This document shows positions 14,374 to 26,800 of a stretch of 64,000 bases of DNA, one piece after another. Position 1 is the stretch's first letter, and each line of letters opens with the position of its first letter. A program made the translations under genes and the position numbers. Under the pieces are notes generated by a model. It saw nothing but the letters and a program-made list of their open reading frames with translations. It did no database searches and was not told where the DNA came from. Location: NCBI GenBank assembly GCA_945643635.1, contig CALZFC010000087.1, positions 22,501 to 86,500 on the forward strand, written 5' to 3'. This stretch comes from Allodiplogaster sudhausi. Its lineage: Eukaryota; Nematoda; Chromadorea; Rhabditida; Diplogasteridae.

Positions 14374-15393
14374 CACGTCACTCTCCTCCTCTCCCTCTCT
14401 CTCTCTCTCTCTCCACTTCCTTCTTTACTCACAGCACATTCTCTCTTTCCGAAGCTATGATTTCATCGATAATCCTCCGTCTTAATACGAAAGAAGAGCG
14501 TGTGATAAGAATTCAGAACGGTTGATGATTGAGAGTGAGCGGACTGGGTATAAACACAGGATACTTGTACGGTATTAGCAGGGGAAATCTCAACGAAGAT
14601 AATCTGTATTTTAATTGAATATTTAGGATGGCAAAGTAATGAACGATTCACTGGATGACCACGCCATGTTCTTGAATGAACGTCAGCAACTTCATGTTGA
14701 ACAGGTACACTTTCCATTCTTGTCAAAGAACCTGGAATTGAAGAAAGATGAATTCCAGGCAACTCTCGAGGATGCAGGTCGCTACTCGTGCATAGCTGAG
14801 AATAAGCCGGGAAGGGCGGAGAAGGATCTCGTCGTGGCCATTCTCAGTCAGATCTTCTTCCATCCAAATTATATCTGATGATTCATGTACGTATGTATGT
14901 ACACCTCTATACATGTATGTACATACATACATATGTATGTATGTCTCAAGAAAAAAATAAGCGTCCTTCCGTTTCTTGAACGATTTAAATGGATTTTTAA
15001 ATCGTTCAAGGAACGGAAGGGCGCTTATTCAGAACCGCCGAAGATGAAGGAAGAATCGCGGAAATTGGAAGCGGTGGAGGGAGAGACGCACACTTTGACA
15101 TGTCCAGTGGAGGATGCGGCTACTTCTGAGATCACATGGACTAAGAATGGCATTCTCATCACTTCCACTCCAAAGATTCAGGTATCTTTCTCTCTCTCTC
15201 ACTTCTCATTCTCTCTTCCTATCTCCATCTCATTTTCTGATTTTACTATTGAAATTAAAATTGATTAGTTGTCACTGGATGGCTCTTCTCTTCATCTTCT
15301 CCACGCGGATCCCTCTGATTCTGCTACCTATTCTTGCACTGCAAGGAACGAAGCAGGCAGCGACACCTTCACGGCAGAGCTTTCCGTTCTTGG

Positions 15394-15433
<40 letters not shown>

Positions 15434-18400
15434 CCTCTCTCAATGTATCTCTTTCCTATATTCCTTGTCTCTATCTCTTCCTCACTATCTCTTCTCATTG
15501 TCAGTTATCCCCCGACTGCTGTCTCCTGTGTACCGTACACTGGATGTTGTGCTGAACAGAACTGCTCAGCTGGAGTGCGATGCAAGTGGAGTGCCTCCTC
15601 CCATTGTGGAGTGGCACTTCGAAGGCAAGCCGATCTTTGAGGATGACTCAGTCGAGGTTTCTTCTTCACTCTATTATTAGAGATCTATGATCTGGCAGTA
15701 ACATCAAATTTCAGATACTTGAAAATGGTCGTATTCTTCGTCTTCTTGGAGTGACAGAAACCAGAGAGGGTCGGTATTCCTGCAAGGCTGAGAACTCTGT
15801 CGGATTCGTTGAGGGGAATACTTTTTTGAAAGTTTCCGGTAAGGCCTCATGAATTCTCATTAAATCCTGCAATCATTGGTAAATGCCTTACGTGAAAAGA
15901 TAAAAGTGTTCATCCTATTTCTTCTCCATTATCGTCCTTTACATTCTGATGAATAAGCATATCTTTCATCTGCAGCTCCGCCACGTGTTATCATGCTACC
16001 TGAGATGAAAGTGGCAGCTGGCCAGCCAATCACAATTCGCTGCGAGGTCCTTCTGGATTCCATTCCCTCTGACAACTCCTTGACCTTCCCTTCAGGTCTT
16101 CGGTGATCCTCAGCCAGAAGTGGAATGGAAGAAGAATGGCCAGCCATTCTCATCAGATCTAGTGCAATCCTCTCCGAATCTCCAGTATGTCCACCTCCGC
16201 GAGGCTTCCCTCAACGACGCCGGAACGTATGTTTCATTTTCTCTAACTGTTGACTGAGATCATGGCCATTGAAGATACACGTGCATAGCATCGAACCGAG
16301 CGGGCGAGGAAATGGCCAGCAGCCATCTTCTCATTCTCGGTTTGTTGCCTTCTTCAATGCATGAGTAGAAGAGTGAATGGTTGCAGTTGCTCCGGTGATC
16401 GAAGATGGAGAACGAGTGCTCGGAGTGAAGGAAGGCGCCTCAGTCGACATTTCTTGTCTCGCCCAAGGCACTCCTCCACCCATCATTTCATGGAGTCGAG
16501 ATGGAAAACTTCTTCCTGGTCTCTTCTTTCTTCTCTTCTCATTCCTTCCCTGTTCTGACTTAAAGTGTGATGTTTAGATGCAAAAGGAAATCAGCTGCGA
16601 ATCGAATCCGCGAGTGCCGCTGCCCATTCCGGTCGCTACACTTGCACTGCTCAGAACGAGGCCGGAAGGACTTCCGCTGACTTCGCAGTAGATGTTCTCG
16701 TGAAGCCGAGATTCAAGGTACACGCAACGAATCTCTAGTGTTTATTTAGACGTTTAGAATTGGTTATAATCGTTTAAACTAGTCATGGATGCTTTGTATA
16801 TTTAGGAATACAACTCAAACGTTGCAATCATAGACGGAGAACGAGAGAAGTTGGAATGCCGAGTGGAAGGACACCCACCACCAACCATCACGTTATCATT
16901 TGCTCATTTATTACACAATGCATGAGAGTAAGCTAATGAATTTGAGTGCATAATTTGGGGCAGAGAATGTCTGGTAGAGTGAATGTCCCTAGTTGGCAGC
17001 CGGCTTCTTGCTACTCGGCCCCTTCTTTCCTCCGGGACCCTTGCTGCCGGGATGTCCTGTGCAAGAGGGCAAGATAATCGATGAAGAAGTATTCTTCAGC
17101 CAACCTTTCGGAGATTTAGTTCCTTTTGGCTTCTTCGTAGTGGCGCGATGAGGTCCCTGCAGAATATTTCTTTGGCGTTGGGAACTTTCTCAAAAGAGAT
17201 GCGAACCTTGGTCTTGTGGTGCTTCTTCTTTGACTCGTCCTTCTTTGCTGGTGAGCTGGCCTTGACTTTCTCTTCGGATGCTGTCACCAGCATGGCCAGA
17301 AGACCCACCACAACTACGAGCACCAGCAACTTCTGCATCTCTTTTCCTATAAATATAAGTTGAAAGTGGATGAATGGAAGAAGTTGAATCGTAGAAAGAA
17401 GATGAGAAAGGGAATGATTTCTCCATCCGCGGCTTCTCTTTTATATTCTTCCTGCCTTGTCTCTTCTGGTATTAACGACGTCTCGACTCCTCTTCGGCTT
17501 CCTACTTCCTCAATGAAATAAGTGCAGCCTTCCATGGACACAATCGGTCACTCCGTGTTTTGCTGCTCTTTCACAATTGTCTGCGTGTTTAAAAAGAGTA
17601 TCAAACTCAATTGAAGGAGTGCTCAGGAATAGCATAATTGGTGCATTTTTGATCTACATATATATTCACGCACTCTTAATTCAATAAATTCTTTCAAGTA
17701 AACAGGGTGGAGATGATGACAGATTTTATTGATATTTGAGGTTGTGTTAATGGTGCAGGAGATTCAGCATGAAAGCGCAGCGCGACCATTTTATGACTTT
17801 GCCTGTCTGCTTCGCATTTGCCGCCTCCTGCTTTCATTTATTTTCGCCATGAACGTGAAGCAAAGTAGCACATGAATGATAAAATAAGGGAAACATGCAA
17901 ATACTAACACTATCAAACAACCGAATATTAGAAGCACCTGAAAAATCTTAGCTCCTTTTAGTTGGTTGCGAGGAGGCCGAGCCCTGGACGACAAGTCCAA
18001 CGTCCTCCTCTCTCCGCGTGGAGAGTCTCTCATGATTCTCAAGGCTCGTCGCTCCGATGCCGGCCAATACTCTTGCGTTGCCAAGAATGCGGCTGGCGAG
18101 TCGGAGGCCACTTACACGGTAGATCACTCTCTCTCTTTGATCTACCCTGATCAACCTCTCTCCCTCTGATCTAGTCAGTCTTCTCTCTCTCAGGTGTCCG
18201 TTCTGACGAAGCCACACATCGACGAGACAATCGACCAATCCCCTCGGGTGGTGCAGAAACAGACTCTCCTGCTCAGCTGTCCCGTTCTTGGCAATCCTCC
18301 ACCAAAGGCATTCTATCTTTTACATGGTTGACAGTATCAATGATACATACATGCATGTACATACCATTGAATGTTCATTAAGTAATCAGTGTTAGGTGGA

Positions 18401-21400
18401 ATGGCAAAAGGACGGAGAAAGCGTCTCCTTCTCTGAGCGAGTCCGCCTTGTAAACGGGCACGACCTCGAGATTCTGGAAGCTGTCGTTAGTTGACCGTCA
18501 ATGCATTTCCGGCAGAAATAGCAAGGAACTTGTTGAACAGGAATCGGATGGAGGCCGCTACAACTGCATCTCCAGTAACAGCGCCGGAGAACTTGTCACG
18601 CAATTCCTTCCAGAGATTATTGGTCTCAGCCCTTCTCGCTTTACTTCTTTTTTATTCACTAACACCGACCAATGAAAAGAGTTGTGTGGATTTCAGCGAA
18701 GCCGAAGTTCGCTCACGAAGGGGACGTGGTTTACGAGGTGGTGGAGGGAGCGACGGTAGCCATGAAGTGCGCCGTGTCGGAGGACACCAAACCACTCGTG
18801 CTCTGGTTCCGAGGAGATCTCCCTCTCTATCTCGGAAGCGAGATGAGCCTCTCTCATGATGATCTGGTTACTCAATTCATCAAGGCACTCCTTCAACCCT
18901 CCTTTGACCTTCCTTCAGCAACTGACGATTCGGGATGTTTCCCTCTCACACGGAGGCAAATTCAAGTGCAAGGCCACCAACGAAGCCGGCACTTCTGTTG
19001 GCAACATCATTCTCAAGGCAGGCTTTTCCATATCTCTATTAGAAACCCCCCCCCCTAAATCTCTTTTCCTAATACAGTTTGTCCTCTCTGAATTGAATTA
19101 TTAAAGGTGCTAGTTCCCCCGAAGATCGACGAGTCCAACATCATTGGCAACCCTCTTTCCATCCTCGGTGCCAAATTTGCTCTCGAGTGCCCGGTTAGCA
19201 GTAATCAAATGAATAAGAAGATGGAATAGTCAAGGTTCTCTTTAGGTCTCTGGCATTCCACAGCCGTCCATTCTGTGGCTGAAGGAAGGCTCTCCAATCG
19301 ACATGACGGATGCAAGGGTCTCTCTGATGCAGAACAACCAGACCCTGGAGGTCGACGACTCCCGACTGTCTGACCAGGCCCGTTACACTTGCGTCGCCAC
19401 GAACAAGGGAGGACGAGCCGAGCAGGAATTCGAGTTGGAAGTGCTGAGTCAGTCATGAAGTGAATATGCAGAGTCTCAGTCCAGACGCTCTCCCTCTTCA
19501 GCTCCTCCCGAAATGGAATCAACTGAACGGAGAAATGAGACGGCCCGCGAAGGAAGCTCCGTCACTCTGGTCTCTTTTCTCTGTTCGGACACGGGCGTTC
19601 ATGTATTCTTCTTTGCAGATTTGCCCAGTCAAACATACTCCGGAAGACATCAACGACATTCAATGGATCAAGGATGGCAGACCCGTAGATCCGAGCAGTG
19701 GCGAAGGAAGAATCAAGGTTAGAGAATGTGGAGGATTAGAGAAAGAGAGAGTGAGAGAGAGATAGCGAGGGAGAGAGTGAGAGAGAGATAGCGAGGGAGA
19801 GAGTGAGAGAGAGTTAGAGAGACAGAGATATGTCGCATTTTCAGTTCATCTCGGACGGCCGTCGTCTGCAGTTGTCGTCGGTGACTCTCTCAGATGGCGG
19901 ATTGTATTCCTGCGTTGCTCAGAATCGAGCGGGAGAATCCACGGCCGAGTTCTCCGTCAACATTCTCTGTACGCATCTTCGAACTGAAGACTGTCGAGTG
20001 CGCGAGCACGAACATATTCTGAGATTCCGCGCGCAATTCGCGCGGAGGGGGCGGGGCCGGCTGCCAGATTCTTTTGCTGATTACATCACCGCGAGGCCAC
20101 CCACTATTAGGAAACCAGGCTTTATCCTCACCAGAGTAGACGCTAAACTTATTTCTCGAAGAAGACCCCTCTGGGCAGGGATGAGAGTGAGGGCTTGGCA
20201 GACTGAACAGACAGGTCGCTTTGATCTGGCAGCTGAAAGACTTGAGAAGATCAGGGATGGCGAAGAGGAATTCAGCATTCATTCCATATCAAATAAAAGA
20301 CGGAATGGGCATCGGAGCAGGCATCATTCGCGTGGAAGAACGATCCCTTCATTCCGCTCCTTTCCCTTCCAGATCATTCCCCATCATGGCAGATATTAGT
20401 CCACTCTTTTTCCTTCTTGTGTTGTGTGCTATCTGTACATTTGTTTGTGTTGCATGTCTTTTCTGTTGTGTGCAGTGTGCCTGTGTGTTCAATCCCTTCA
20501 GCTGGCCGATCAAGGGAAGATAAAAAAATTCTGTTACAAGAAAGCGATTGTATGTTTTGATCGTCTGCGTTGTCCTGTTCATTCACTACAGTTTTCCTTT
20601 GTTGTCTTTCACTTCGGGGTGAAAAAGAAGCGAGGCCTGGCACCAGCGAAAAGTATTAGAGCTCATATTCACAGCCACTCTGAGTGGCTAGTAAGTTAAA
20701 ATAATGCCTGATTAAATACAAGAGCAACGAAATGAGAGAAAGAAAATCGGTGAAGAGAGAGAGAGAATGAATGAAAGAATGAACTGGAGAGACAGAAAGA
20801 AAGAGAATCAGACTTTCAGCCGTTCCATCGATGGATGCGTCTAAGACTGACACGGCCCTGCGGGTGGTGGCCGGCCAGCCAAGCACCCTCTTCTGCCCTG
20901 CCTCCGGCCATCCTTTCCCGACCATTCGATGGCTGCTCAATGGAAATGAGGTTATATACCACTAGGTTATTGGAATTCCAAATTCCGTTTCAAGTAGGAT
21001 TGAAAACATATTGTAGAGCTCTTTTAATTAATGAGATGTATGTATGTACGTACATATTGTATTCCCGCAAGTTGTGCTCCATTTACCCGCATTCAGGTGG
21101 ATGAATCAGAAGGCCTGAAGCTGTCTTCGGATAGTCTTTCCCTGCAAATCCTCGCAGTCCGGCCTGAACATGCCGGGAAGTGGACTTGCGTGGCGGAGAA
21201 CGACGCAGGCAGCAATGAGCTCGACATTTCCCTTGATGTTTGGAGTCAGCCAACTTCTCTCGTTCTTTGTATTCAGGACTATTCTAACAGGGTCTTTGCA
21301 GCGGCGCCAACTGTGAAGGTGAATGCGGTGAACTCGTCAGTGAAGGCCATCGGAGATTCCATTCTCCTTCTCTGCAATGCCTCGGGCAATCCCACTCCTG

Positions 21401-22786
21401 TTCTAACTTGGAACAAGGTTTCCTCATTCCAATTCAGCCTAGTCTTCTGTAGTTCCCTGACTGATCACAAGTTGAGGGTGGTGAGCCGATCGTGTCGACC
21501 GGCCACGGGGCTCGCATCTCACAGAAGGGCTCCCGATTGGACATCCCCCACCTCGGGAAGGACGACGTCGGGGACTATACTTGTTTCGCAAGGAACGAAG
21601 CAGGCTCAGCTGAGGCCTCTCTGCATGTCGACGTCCTCGGTACATTCGTCTTCTTCTTCTTCTTCTTCTTTGTCGACCATCCTCACGATCTCTTTTAGTC
21701 CCGCCAACGATCAACCGTGATCACATTGACATGGAACCGCGTTTGCCGGCTGGCCAAACTCTCACTCTGACCTGCGAAGCCTCGGGCAAACCCAAACCCA
21801 AACTGGCATGGTTAGCTGGATTCATGTTTTCATGAGTTTCTTTATTCCGAATTTCCTTAAATTGTATCTTGATTCAATTCAAATATCTTAATTTTGCTAG
21901 GTTTGTGAACGGCACGAAAGAAGCGGCGAAGAAAGAGGGAATTGTCATTGGACCAGATGGCCGTTACATCCAAGTAAACAAATTTGAACTTATTTTGAAA
22001 GAAGAAACATTGCTCGATGGCAATTTGAAGATCGTGAACATCTCGCTTTCGGACGGTGGCGAATATCGCTGCGACGTGACGAATGAAGCGGGCAATGATT
22101 CTCTTATCTATCGAATCGAAGTCGTCCGTCAGTTATTTTCCATTTTTATTCATTATTGCTGACCATGAGCGATAAGTAAGAAAGGATTAAGAAGCAGTAG
22201 TGAAAAGTGTTGTTTAGAAGCACCAACGATTTCGAGTGGAGGAACCCACCAGGTAATAGAAGGGGATGTTGCACACATTCAATGCACAGCCACTGGACAT
22301 CCTCCGCCCGTCATCAGGTTTCCATTCATATCATTCTTATTCTTCATTTCCTTCTTTCATTGAGAAGAAAAAGCATTGCTTGATTGAGTTGGCTTCGCAA
22401 TGGAGCTCGTCTCGAGACTGGAGTCCAAGGATTCCGATACATCACAGAGGGAAAGGTTCCACTGCATTTACACTGATTCACGCGTCAATTCTGCACTTTC
22501 AGAATCTGACTGTAGTAGAGGCTCGCTCTTCCGATTCTGGCATCTACATTTGCATTGCAACGAACGAGGCTGGCGTCACTCAGCAGGCATTCACTCTTGA
22601 AGTGCTCGGTTCGTTCTCTCTCTCTCTCTCTGTTCAGTTCGCTCTCCCTCCCTCTCTTCCCTTCTCGGCTTTTCTCTCCTTCACTCACTCTCTCTCTCTC
22701 TCTCCCTCTCTTCCCTTCTCGGCTTCTCTCTCCTTCGCTCTCTCTCTCTCTCCCTCCCTCTCTTCCCTTCTCGGCTTCTCTCTCCT

Positions 22787-22823
<37 letters not shown>

Positions 22824-23795
22824 TAATATCTGAACCCTTGTCAATTATATGTTTTAGTTGCGCCAAAGATAGTGAGTGGCTCGTGGAACGAGACTTCAGT
22901 GGCAGCTGGAACTGCCTTCTCTCTGAAATGCTCAGCCCGTGGCTCTCCTCAGCCTGACATCCAATGGAGCATCGACGGAGAAATCATCACGAATGCCACG
23001 GATGGATTTCTCATTGGCAAGCTTCCTTTGCAGAGACTTCTGAAGAAGTCGTTGAATTGTAGACTCGGAGGGAGCTCTCCACGTGTCTGCCGCTCGCTCC
23101 AAGTCACAACTCTTCAAGTGCATTGCAAGCAATGCGGCCGGGGCTGACCAAGTCGAGAATGTCATCAACACCATCAGTTAGGAGCTGCTCTCGCTTCTCT
23201 CTCTCTCTCTTTCAATCTCTCTCTCTCTCTTTCTCTCCCTTCTCTCTTTCCATTCACAGATGCCCCTGTCATCACGAAGGAGGGAGAGCAGACTCAGAAT
23301 GCGACCACTGGCAAGGAGACAATTCTGAGTTGTGACGTGGAAGGGGACTCTCCGACCATTGAATGGACTAAGAATGGAGCTGCTCTCCCTTTATCTCAGA
23401 ATGTTCACTTTAATGCAGGTATTCCTCTATTCAACCTCCAATTTCCTGCCAAAATTGATTTTATAAGGGCTCGTTTTTTTGTTGTATTTTTGAGGTAGAT
23501 TAAATTTGGCGAGTAATTAGCCGGTTACAAATGGCATATTTTGAGAGAGAACTCTGCTGACTCTGACTTCAACAAGTTTGAACGATGAAGGAGTTTACTC
23601 GTGCACGGCAAGCAACTCGGCAGGGAGAGCATCTCAGAAGATGCATCTCTATGTGGGAGGTTCTCTTTCTTTCTCTCCGCCCTACTTCTCTTGTCCAGAC
23701 TTTCCAGTACAGTACACAAGCACCAATCGGATATTTTTGATTCATTTAGGAACACTGGAATTCTTTATTGCAAGCTTGAATATGAGGGTCAATAG

Positions 23796-23838
<43 letters not shown>

Positions 23839-26800
23839 CAAAGGCAGAGAGTTGCCTGATGAAGAGAGGTTGATATTAATCACTGCAGGACGGAGTAGTT
23901 ATTTCTCAGTGGAGATGACAGTAGAGTATATATATTTAGCGTTATGATAGCTTTGGTCATGTTATGCTTTTCATCCACTGGAGGGCATGGCAAAGGAATC
24001 TCCGTATTGTTATTACGCCAAAGCTCGAGCTCATAAAAGTGAGGCCGGGTCCTTCGAGAACAAATGGTGAGAAAGATGAAGAGGGACAGGTGGAGCAGAT
24101 GAAAATGGGGGACCTGGAGAAATACATGTCTCTCAACGTGGGATGTTTATTTCTCATTCTTCTTTTCCTTTTTACTTCTCTTGTAGATAGATGAACATTG
24201 TAGATGACAGGGTGTGAGGGGAAAGAGAGAGGAAGAGAAGAGAAGACGGTGAGACAGAGAAGAGGAGAAACGAGTGAGATCAATGCAGATGGAACGAGAG
24301 ATAACAGCTTAGAGGAAAGCATAAAGGGAACACAGATGTGAAAGTTGTTGGTGTTGTCATTGAAGTTGTCTGTGAATATCAGCAGTGGCTGGGGGATCTC
24401 CGTACGAACGAAGGTCGTTGAACTTCGAGCTCATCTCCGAGAATAACTACAAAATCACATAGGAGTACTGAGCGAATTACCTTATTTTCACTTAGTTTTA
24501 TAACCAGAATTTATCGTTAAAAGGCAGATTCGAATTCCGCGTTCACCCTGGGAGTAGGCACTCTCATTCTCTCGTGCTATTTCGCAGGTCGCAAAAACCC
24601 GCTGCGTGAAAATAGTGCGCGCCTATGAGAATGCGAAGGGTCGATGCTACTACTTCAAATTTTTCGGTGATACTAAAATATTGGACCTTTAGTGAGGTTT
24701 CTAACCTCGTCGTAGAGATGATTCGGGAAAGAGCCTTGCGGAACTGGCTTGAAGGGATTGAATGCTCTGAGATGGAGATCTGTCATTATGGCATCCGGGT
24801 CGAAACGAGTTGGCCGGTGGAGATGGGCTGAAAGGGCACTTCTCAGTTCACTACTTCGCTCATTGGGGGGAGACTCACGAAGTGCTGCGGTAGATGGAAT
24901 GTTCATGAGAGTGACGGTGAGAAATACGAATAGGCAGAGGATCATCTCTTTCTCTCTTACCTTTGCCTGCAATAACAAGTACTTTCAGTTAAACCGAGCA
25001 TCACGGAGAAGCAGAATCCGGTGGTAGTGAAGAAGGGAGAACACGCCGAGTTAGCCTGCGAGGCTCTGGGGGTGCCACGACCTCACATCTCGTGGTACAA
25101 GGGAGATGCTCTCATTATCGACAGTCAGTCAGGGACAGGCACGATAGAGAACGCAAGAGAAAAACATGTCATTTAAATAAAATAAAAATGTGTATTTATT
25201 TTGGAATATTTCATCACATTAAAGGAGTGATTAGGATGGGAATCAAATATTTATTATAATGGGAGCGCCGGGAGGGTAGGGAGGGTCCTCAAGTGTTCTC
25301 AAGGATGAGATGAGCATAATTCCTCGTCTCCATGAATATTGAGCCGTGAATAGCGTTTGCGGATTCCCAAAGGAGAAATGACAAAGTCAACGGAATCAAA
25401 TGTCCTCGTGGCGAAGCCCCGCCTCCAGTGTTTCTCCCTCGGGGAATCGAGGAAGAAAGGAACAAAGAAAAACGTGAGACCACAACCCATCTTTAGGCGT
25501 TGAAGAGTTCATTCTTGCATGGGGAAGATGAACAGCGAATGTTGTAGACTTGTTCCAGCTCAAGTTTCAAGGAAAGCGATAGCCCACCACTACGTCCCTC
25601 TCACCCTCTTCCTCCTTCTCCACTCTCTCTCTCTCTCCCATTCTCCACACCTTCTAAGTGCATACAGTTTGCATGATGTCTTTAGCAGTTCGCTCATCCC
25701 ACGCTTAACAATTCAAAGATGAAATAAAAGAGAGAGAAGAAAGAAGATGGCTCATCATAGTCTGCCCAAGGAAGAAAGAACGGATGGCACACCATCAGGT
25801 GGAGTGAGATAAGGAGTACTTGGAAAACCAAACAGGGGCTATTCTCATTATATTGTTGTGCTTACAGCACAGCTTCTCCCATTGTACCTTTCATTCAAGT
25901 TTTTTTACGCTTCATTTCTGCGGGTGGGGGGGGGGGGGGTATAACTTATTGCGGCGCACGAATTTGCTTGTCTTTCACCAAGAATGAAAGTCAGATGCTG
26001 CCGCTGCCTCGTTCATTGTTCCTTTCATTTTGAGGCACAGAGGAACATGCGTGATTATAAGATTAGAGGGGGAAGAGAGGATTTACAGAGCGGATGGTGA
26101 GAGAGAATGCAACTAAAAGAATAATGCTAAGAAGTGAGTATTTGTAATTAAAAGTGGTAGACATGCTTATCCTACTTGTAAATGGTAAACAAATGTCTGA
26201 GAGAGTTAGATACTTGTTATTAATTAGATGGGCTAAGAGCTTTAATTGACGTCAAAATCGAAGAAGCGCGTGATCACCAGCGTCAATGCGAATAATTCAA
26301 GTGGTCCGTCATTAATATGTAGCTACAAAAAAGGAAGAAAAAGTGTAGAGATAAGACAGCTTTCTCTTAGTTTGCCATTTGAGTCTTATTAAAATGGTCG
26401 ATGTGGAAAGAGAAGATTCTGAGCAAAACGCCTTAGTAAGTGGGTGCATGCTGATTCTCTTGACATATATAAATACAGGGTGAAATGACTAAGGCATTAG
26501 AAGGAAATATGGACATACAGTTGTAAGCAGTGATTAAGGCGGTTGAATGAACAAAGTAGACACGGGCGTGAATGGGGCAGACTACTCATCAGAAGGGGGG
26601 AGATGATGGAGCATTGGTGTGCTTCTGCTTTGAGCCAGCCTGCTTGGTGAGATTGGATAATAAGAGAGACTAACAAAACCAAGAAGAATCTGCCGAAAGG
26701 AATTGTGGCAGACCAACGAAAATAGCAAGAAGCTAGAATCTGTAGCTCCAGAGGAAGGAAGGGAAACAAAGGAGGGACTCCAGAGAAGCCTCCTACCCAA

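Larger units (their letters stand above)
763..14626 (+). other. 13.9-kb hemicentin intron
   Basis: The intron runs from the GTGAGC donor at 763 to the acceptor AG at 14625-14626 and splits one Ig domain. It holds a 59-bp minisatellite, antisense ADAM-like exons, a GA microsatellite, a second minisatellite of about 144 bp per unit, and 9.9-14.5 kb of scatt­ered CT/GA microsatellites. In that last part I see antisense stretches that could be further ADAM exons (for example near 11.75 and 9.25 kb) but no coherent model. It is by far the longest intron here. Most others are under 100 nt. Confidence 0.85.
14627..19968 (+). other. Hemicentin Ig array, block 1
   Basis: Exons: 14627-14704, 14759-14846, 15033-15181, 15269-15392, 15505-15656, 15715-15838, 15976-16046, 16096-16226, 16275-16339, 16387-16518, 16578-16717, 16806-16891, 17962-18118, 18194-18307, 18396-18485, 18541-18622, 18697-18866, 18920-19017, 19107-19193, 19246-19447, 19502-19569, 19619-19717, 19845-19968. 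They encode about ten Ig I-set domains with recurrent Y-x-C-x-A-x-N-x-A-G motifs (YSCIAENKPG, YSCVAKNAAG). The introns starting at 18308 and 19018 have GC donors. The intron 16892-17961 hosts a small antisense gene. Confidence 0.9.

Noticed and set aside
14881..14943. Repeats of GTATGTACATAC considered as telomere-like or origin sequence
   Set aside because: It is a simple TACA/TGTA microsatellite; similar short runs occur at 18340, 48822 and 61505.
19890..20282. 130-codon antisense ORF overlapping a hemicentin exon
   Set aside because: Part is the shadow of exon 19845-19968; the remainder has no splice or domain support.
25299..25490. 63-aa minus-strand ORF with basic sites, considered as a neuropeptide precursor
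   Set aside because: The hydrophobic start is short and interrupted, and the upstream frame lacks support; chance cannot be excluded.
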